Source: Toxoplasma gondii ME49 (lineage: Eukaryota > Apicomplexa > Conoidasida > Eucoccidiorida > Sarcocystidae). Taken from it: a DNA stretch of 64,000 bases. The stretch lies in the NCBI RefSeq assembly GCF_000006565.2, contig NC_031476.1, forward strand, positions 6,013,900-6,077,899, in the 5' to 3' direction. The notes under the pieces are model-generated. The model was not told the DNA's origin. It did no database searches and was given only the letters and a program-made list of their open reading frames with translations. Each line of letters begins with the position of its first letter. The first letter of the stretch is position 1. A program made the translations under genes and the position numbers. Positions 61,301 to 64,000 of the stretch are shown piece by piece.

Positions 61301-64000
61301 TGTGCTCCACAACGGCCCGGCTTCTGTCTCGAAGAAAGCGCAGAAAAGCGGTCAGAGACCAGCCTCGAGGGCGGTGAGGCCAACCACGCAAGCAGTCCTC
61401 AGCAGGGCCAGCGCAGCCAGCGTTGTCGGCCTTTTCGGAGACGGGATGGCCATGAGGAAACAGCAGCTTCGACGATCAAGGAAGGCAGTGGAAGAGAGAG
61501 AGAGACTCACGCGCTGACGGTGGTGCATGCGAATCCCTGTCGCACCGAGAGAAGCGACAGAGATGCGGGCCAGGGCAGGTGGGCTGAAGCGCCGGGAAGC
61601 ACCCTGCGGAACAGATCGGCCGATCGACAGAAAGAGAGGAAGGAGTATGAGGCTGATGCCGACAGAACAGAGAAGCGTGCATGCGAAGGAAATCCCGGAC
61701 CTCGTGAGGGAGACGCAGAAGAAACTGAAGCCTCTGTGAGTTCGAAAAGCAGAGCAAGTGGCGCCGATGGAGCTTCAGCATGGAATCACTTTGTCCTGTC
61801 CCCTTGTGGGGAGAACGTGAAAGGCCAGAGTTCTCGCTGGAACGCGAATCCAGAAGGCAGCGAAAGAAATGGCTGCGAGACAGACGCGTGCGTGGAAGAC
61901 GGAATCAGCGGAATGCGGTTGCTACCTGGCCAGGACGAAGATGAAACGTCCGGAGACAAAAAGGGAGAAACAGACACACTCTCCAAAAAGGGTGGAAGAG
62001 GACGCCGCGAATACGAGTTGAGCCCAGACGTCCCCTCGCTGCTGCTTGACCTCTTCATCAGAAACGCGCTTTGGCGGGAGCGGCGAAAGGCCTTCGCTTG
62101 TCTGAACGGACGGCTCATTCGGTAAGACACGCTGCAGTCGCTCTTGAACTGGTGTATTTCCCGCATGCGAAAAACGACATGTAAATCCACGAGATGTGAA
62201 GCGCGAAAGGAGAGAATCTCAAGTTGGGGGGAAACGCACAGTTTCCTGAGTGAAAACGATTCACTACATGCAAACGGACGCACACACAGAGGAGGTGACT
62301 TCTTCCAAAGATGGTGGAGGCAATGCAGGGTGGGGCAGCATCCGTCTTCAGACGACTCACTCACGCGTCTCTACGTCAGGAAAGGTTACAAACAGGTGGG
62401 CAGATTCAACGACAGTTGTGCCTGTATGGGCATTCGAGAAAACGTCTGCACATGAAGGCGTGGAGACTCAACCTCAGAGCAACTGGGGAGTCCGGGAGCT
62501 GCAATCTCAAGAACGCCTGGCGCATGCGGGACGCTTTGACAACTAGAACGTTTCGATCCTGTGTGACGAAATTCATACGCCTGAACATGCGACGCAGCTC
62601 CACATATACACACTTGCAGACTTAATACAGAGAAACCTACATAAATACAGACTTAGAGAGGGTCGCGAGCGATTCGAGAGGTGCAGGTAGATAGCGATAG
62701 AGAGGAAGAGATCGGCCTGTGGGCATGCTGAACAAGGTAGAGACAGGCAGACAGAGATAGGCATAGGATACACATATAAATATATATATATATATATATA
62801 TATCTAGATATATACTTAAGGGACCCGGACCGGGAGCTTGAACTCTGCACCGATATTTCTCTGGTGGCTGTAGAAGCGCCTAGCGACTGGTGAGTGGATT
62901 GCCCAGATCGGTTGCATTCTTCTCGGCGTTTTCGTGCGATCCCCAGTGCCTGTCAGTGCCTCTCGAGAAGGCTGCTTGGCTACCAAAGAGACCCTCCAGT
63001 TCCCGCCATGCGCGTCATTCCTTCCTCCCTCAGGGTCGCGCCATTCTTTGCCTTTCTGCTTCTAGACGCGGAAGTGGACGACCTCTGGACTCAGGCGAGA
63101 GGGGCAAAGTATCGCTCGGCTTCGCCAGAGTCGCCTCCGTCATTCGCAGCTGCTGGCGGCTCCCGTGGAAATTTTGCGCGTCCTTCTTCTCCTCGCGTGC
63201 TCGCCACTTGGGCCTCTACTTGCGGTTCGGCTGCTTCTTTTTCGGCTTCTTTCGCGTCCTCGCGAACACCCGTCAAACCACCTGCGTTTTCGCCATCGTC
63301 CCGCGAGCGCCTGCGAAGAACCTTGAACCTCGCCCTGGAGCTCTGCCTTTACATTTCCAGAGAGGCGTTGACCTCCGCGCTTCGCGTTCTGCTTTTGCCT
63401 CTGTCTATCGGCCAAGTGTCGCGTCTCCTCTTCCTCGCCGCCTTCCCTCCCTTCATGGCAACCGGCTGCCCGTTCCCGGAGCTGCAAGCGCCCGGCTCCG
63501 TCGAGCGAGGAGCCGCGCGCAGCCCCACAGAGGCTCAACCGGCAAAGCCAGCGAAGGAACGGAAGGCCAAGCAGCGCGGATGTGAACCACAGGACGCAGC
63601 TTACAAAGCGCTGAGTCAAGAGATGAACCAGATTGAGACTGGCCAACGTGCGAAACGAAGCGCCGGAGATTCCGCGCCATCTCTTTTGCGGCGACTGTTT
63701 CGCCTTCACGATAAAGAAACCAAGAGTTCCCTTGCACAGGACGCCGCGTCGGAAGACGCCTCTGTCGAGGTCGCAATTGGCCGCACCGCGTGTAGCTTCC
63801 CCCAGAGTTCTCCACATACGTCAGGAGGAGATCCGTCGGCCTCGCCTCCCGAAATGGCTTCGCATTCGCCTCTTTCAGCTTCTGACTCTTTGGACGAGGC
63901 AAGGACTGCCACGACCGTTTTGTCTCCACCGGTCTCTTTGCCCCCAGCTGTCTCTTCTTCGTCCTCCTCGCCTTTCAACCTGGCGCTTCTTCAATGCTGG
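46386..64000 (+). CDS. Giant multi-exon protein of unknown function, partial (runs off right edge)
   Basis: Predicted exons: 46386-48503, 48660-48781, 49100-49744, 49854-49924, 50435-51342, 51594-53250, 53575-57619, about 58010-58300, 59644-59980, 61113-62121, 63034-64000. Most junctions agree in phase; those around 48781-49100, 49924-50435 and 58300-59644 are uncertain. At least 4000 residues lie in the window. Short, hydrophobic, helical segments (LLQHLLQITPRGVTELAAHV; GVGCLAVLKRICGLSG; IAAILTQVLLRQFLAS; DILRFWAASPTLRV; QLFLACLNHHGERLNFLQ; PDLFSPAQLEFVESLIG; LELCLYISREALTSALRVLL) alternate with long Ser/Pro/Glu/Arg-rich stretches, the longest about 1200 residues (53.7-57.6 kb). This looks like a HEAT- or ARM-type alpha-solenoid inflated by insertions, but I recognise no family and cannot exclude two genes. 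No signal peptide was found. Confidence 0.6.
58790..58842. repeat. AT-rich simple-sequence tract
   Basis: Imperfect TATA/TAAATA repeat inside a predicted intron of the giant gene, together with a large drop in GC relative to the neighbouring exons. This supports an intronic or intergenic status for about 58.4-59.6 kb. Confidence 0.7.
62781..62803. repeat. (TA)n microsatellite in intron of the giant gene
   Basis: Uninterrupted TA run in the intron between the exons ending at 62121 and starting at 63034. It is flanked by further TATA-like and purine-rich simple sequence. Confidence 0.85.

Noticed and set aside
1..64000. tRNA, rRNA, transposon, CRISPR or prophage elements
   Set aside because: Both strands were scanned by eye for conserved tRNA boxes, terminal repeats, reverse transcriptase or transposase motifs and regularly spaced repeats; none was convincing.

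Overview
This is a eukaryotic nuclear window from an apicomplexan coccidian, most probably Toxoplasma gondii or a very close relative. The evidence is: genes broken by 60-1000 base introns with GT/AG borders (often GTGAGT, GTAAGT or GTGCGT), AAAATGG-like start contexts, TGCATGC promoter elements, very long low-complexity insertions rich in Ala/Ser/Pro/Gly/Glu, and a 441-residue ornithine aminotransferase and outer-arm docking protein of the kind carried by Toxoplasma. The species name is an inference from recall of those families; no search was run. There are no bacterial features, CRISPR arrays, IS elements, rRNA or tRNA genes that I could recognise.

Layout. Minus strand 205-9683: eIF4G-type translation initiation scaffold with a huge disordered N-terminus, an eIF4E-binding motif and a C-terminal MIF4G domain. 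Minus strand 12742-15366: U6 snRNA phosphodiesterase USB1 (two H-x-S motifs), with further unassigned minus exons up to about 16.4 kb. Plus strand 16882-18048: intronless NEDD8-specific (SENP8/NEDP1-like) cysteine protease with TGCATGC elements upstream. Minus strand 19120-20265: a secreted, very acidic protein in small exons. Minus strand 20662-22305: coiled-coil outer dynein arm docking protein. Plus strand 22797-23786: unknown single-exon ORF, divergent from the docking-protein gene. Minus strand 25200-28715: DHHC palmitoyltransferase, nine exons. Plus strand 30756-32230: TRAPPC5/Trs31, five exons. Minus strand 33253-34599: unknown tail-anchored protein. Minus strand 37299-39129: DHRS7-like short-chain dehydrogenase. 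Minus strand 40868-43334: ornithine aminotransferase. Plus strand from about 45.3 or 46.4 kb to beyond the right edge: one giant, phase-consistent multi-exon gene of unknown function whose helical segments are separated by long low-complexity stretches.

The genes do not form an operon or pathway. They are independent housekeeping, trafficking, RNA-processing and sexual-stage (flagellar) genes, plus two or three lineage-specific unknowns. Exon borders were chosen by hand from splice consensus, reading-phase agreement and family alignment from memory, so each junction is a prediction. The most novel items are the acidic secreted protein, the USB1 with a Cys-containing insertion between its second H-x-S motif and its last strand, the giant plus-strand gene, the unknown ORF beside the docking-protein gene and the tail-anchored protein.
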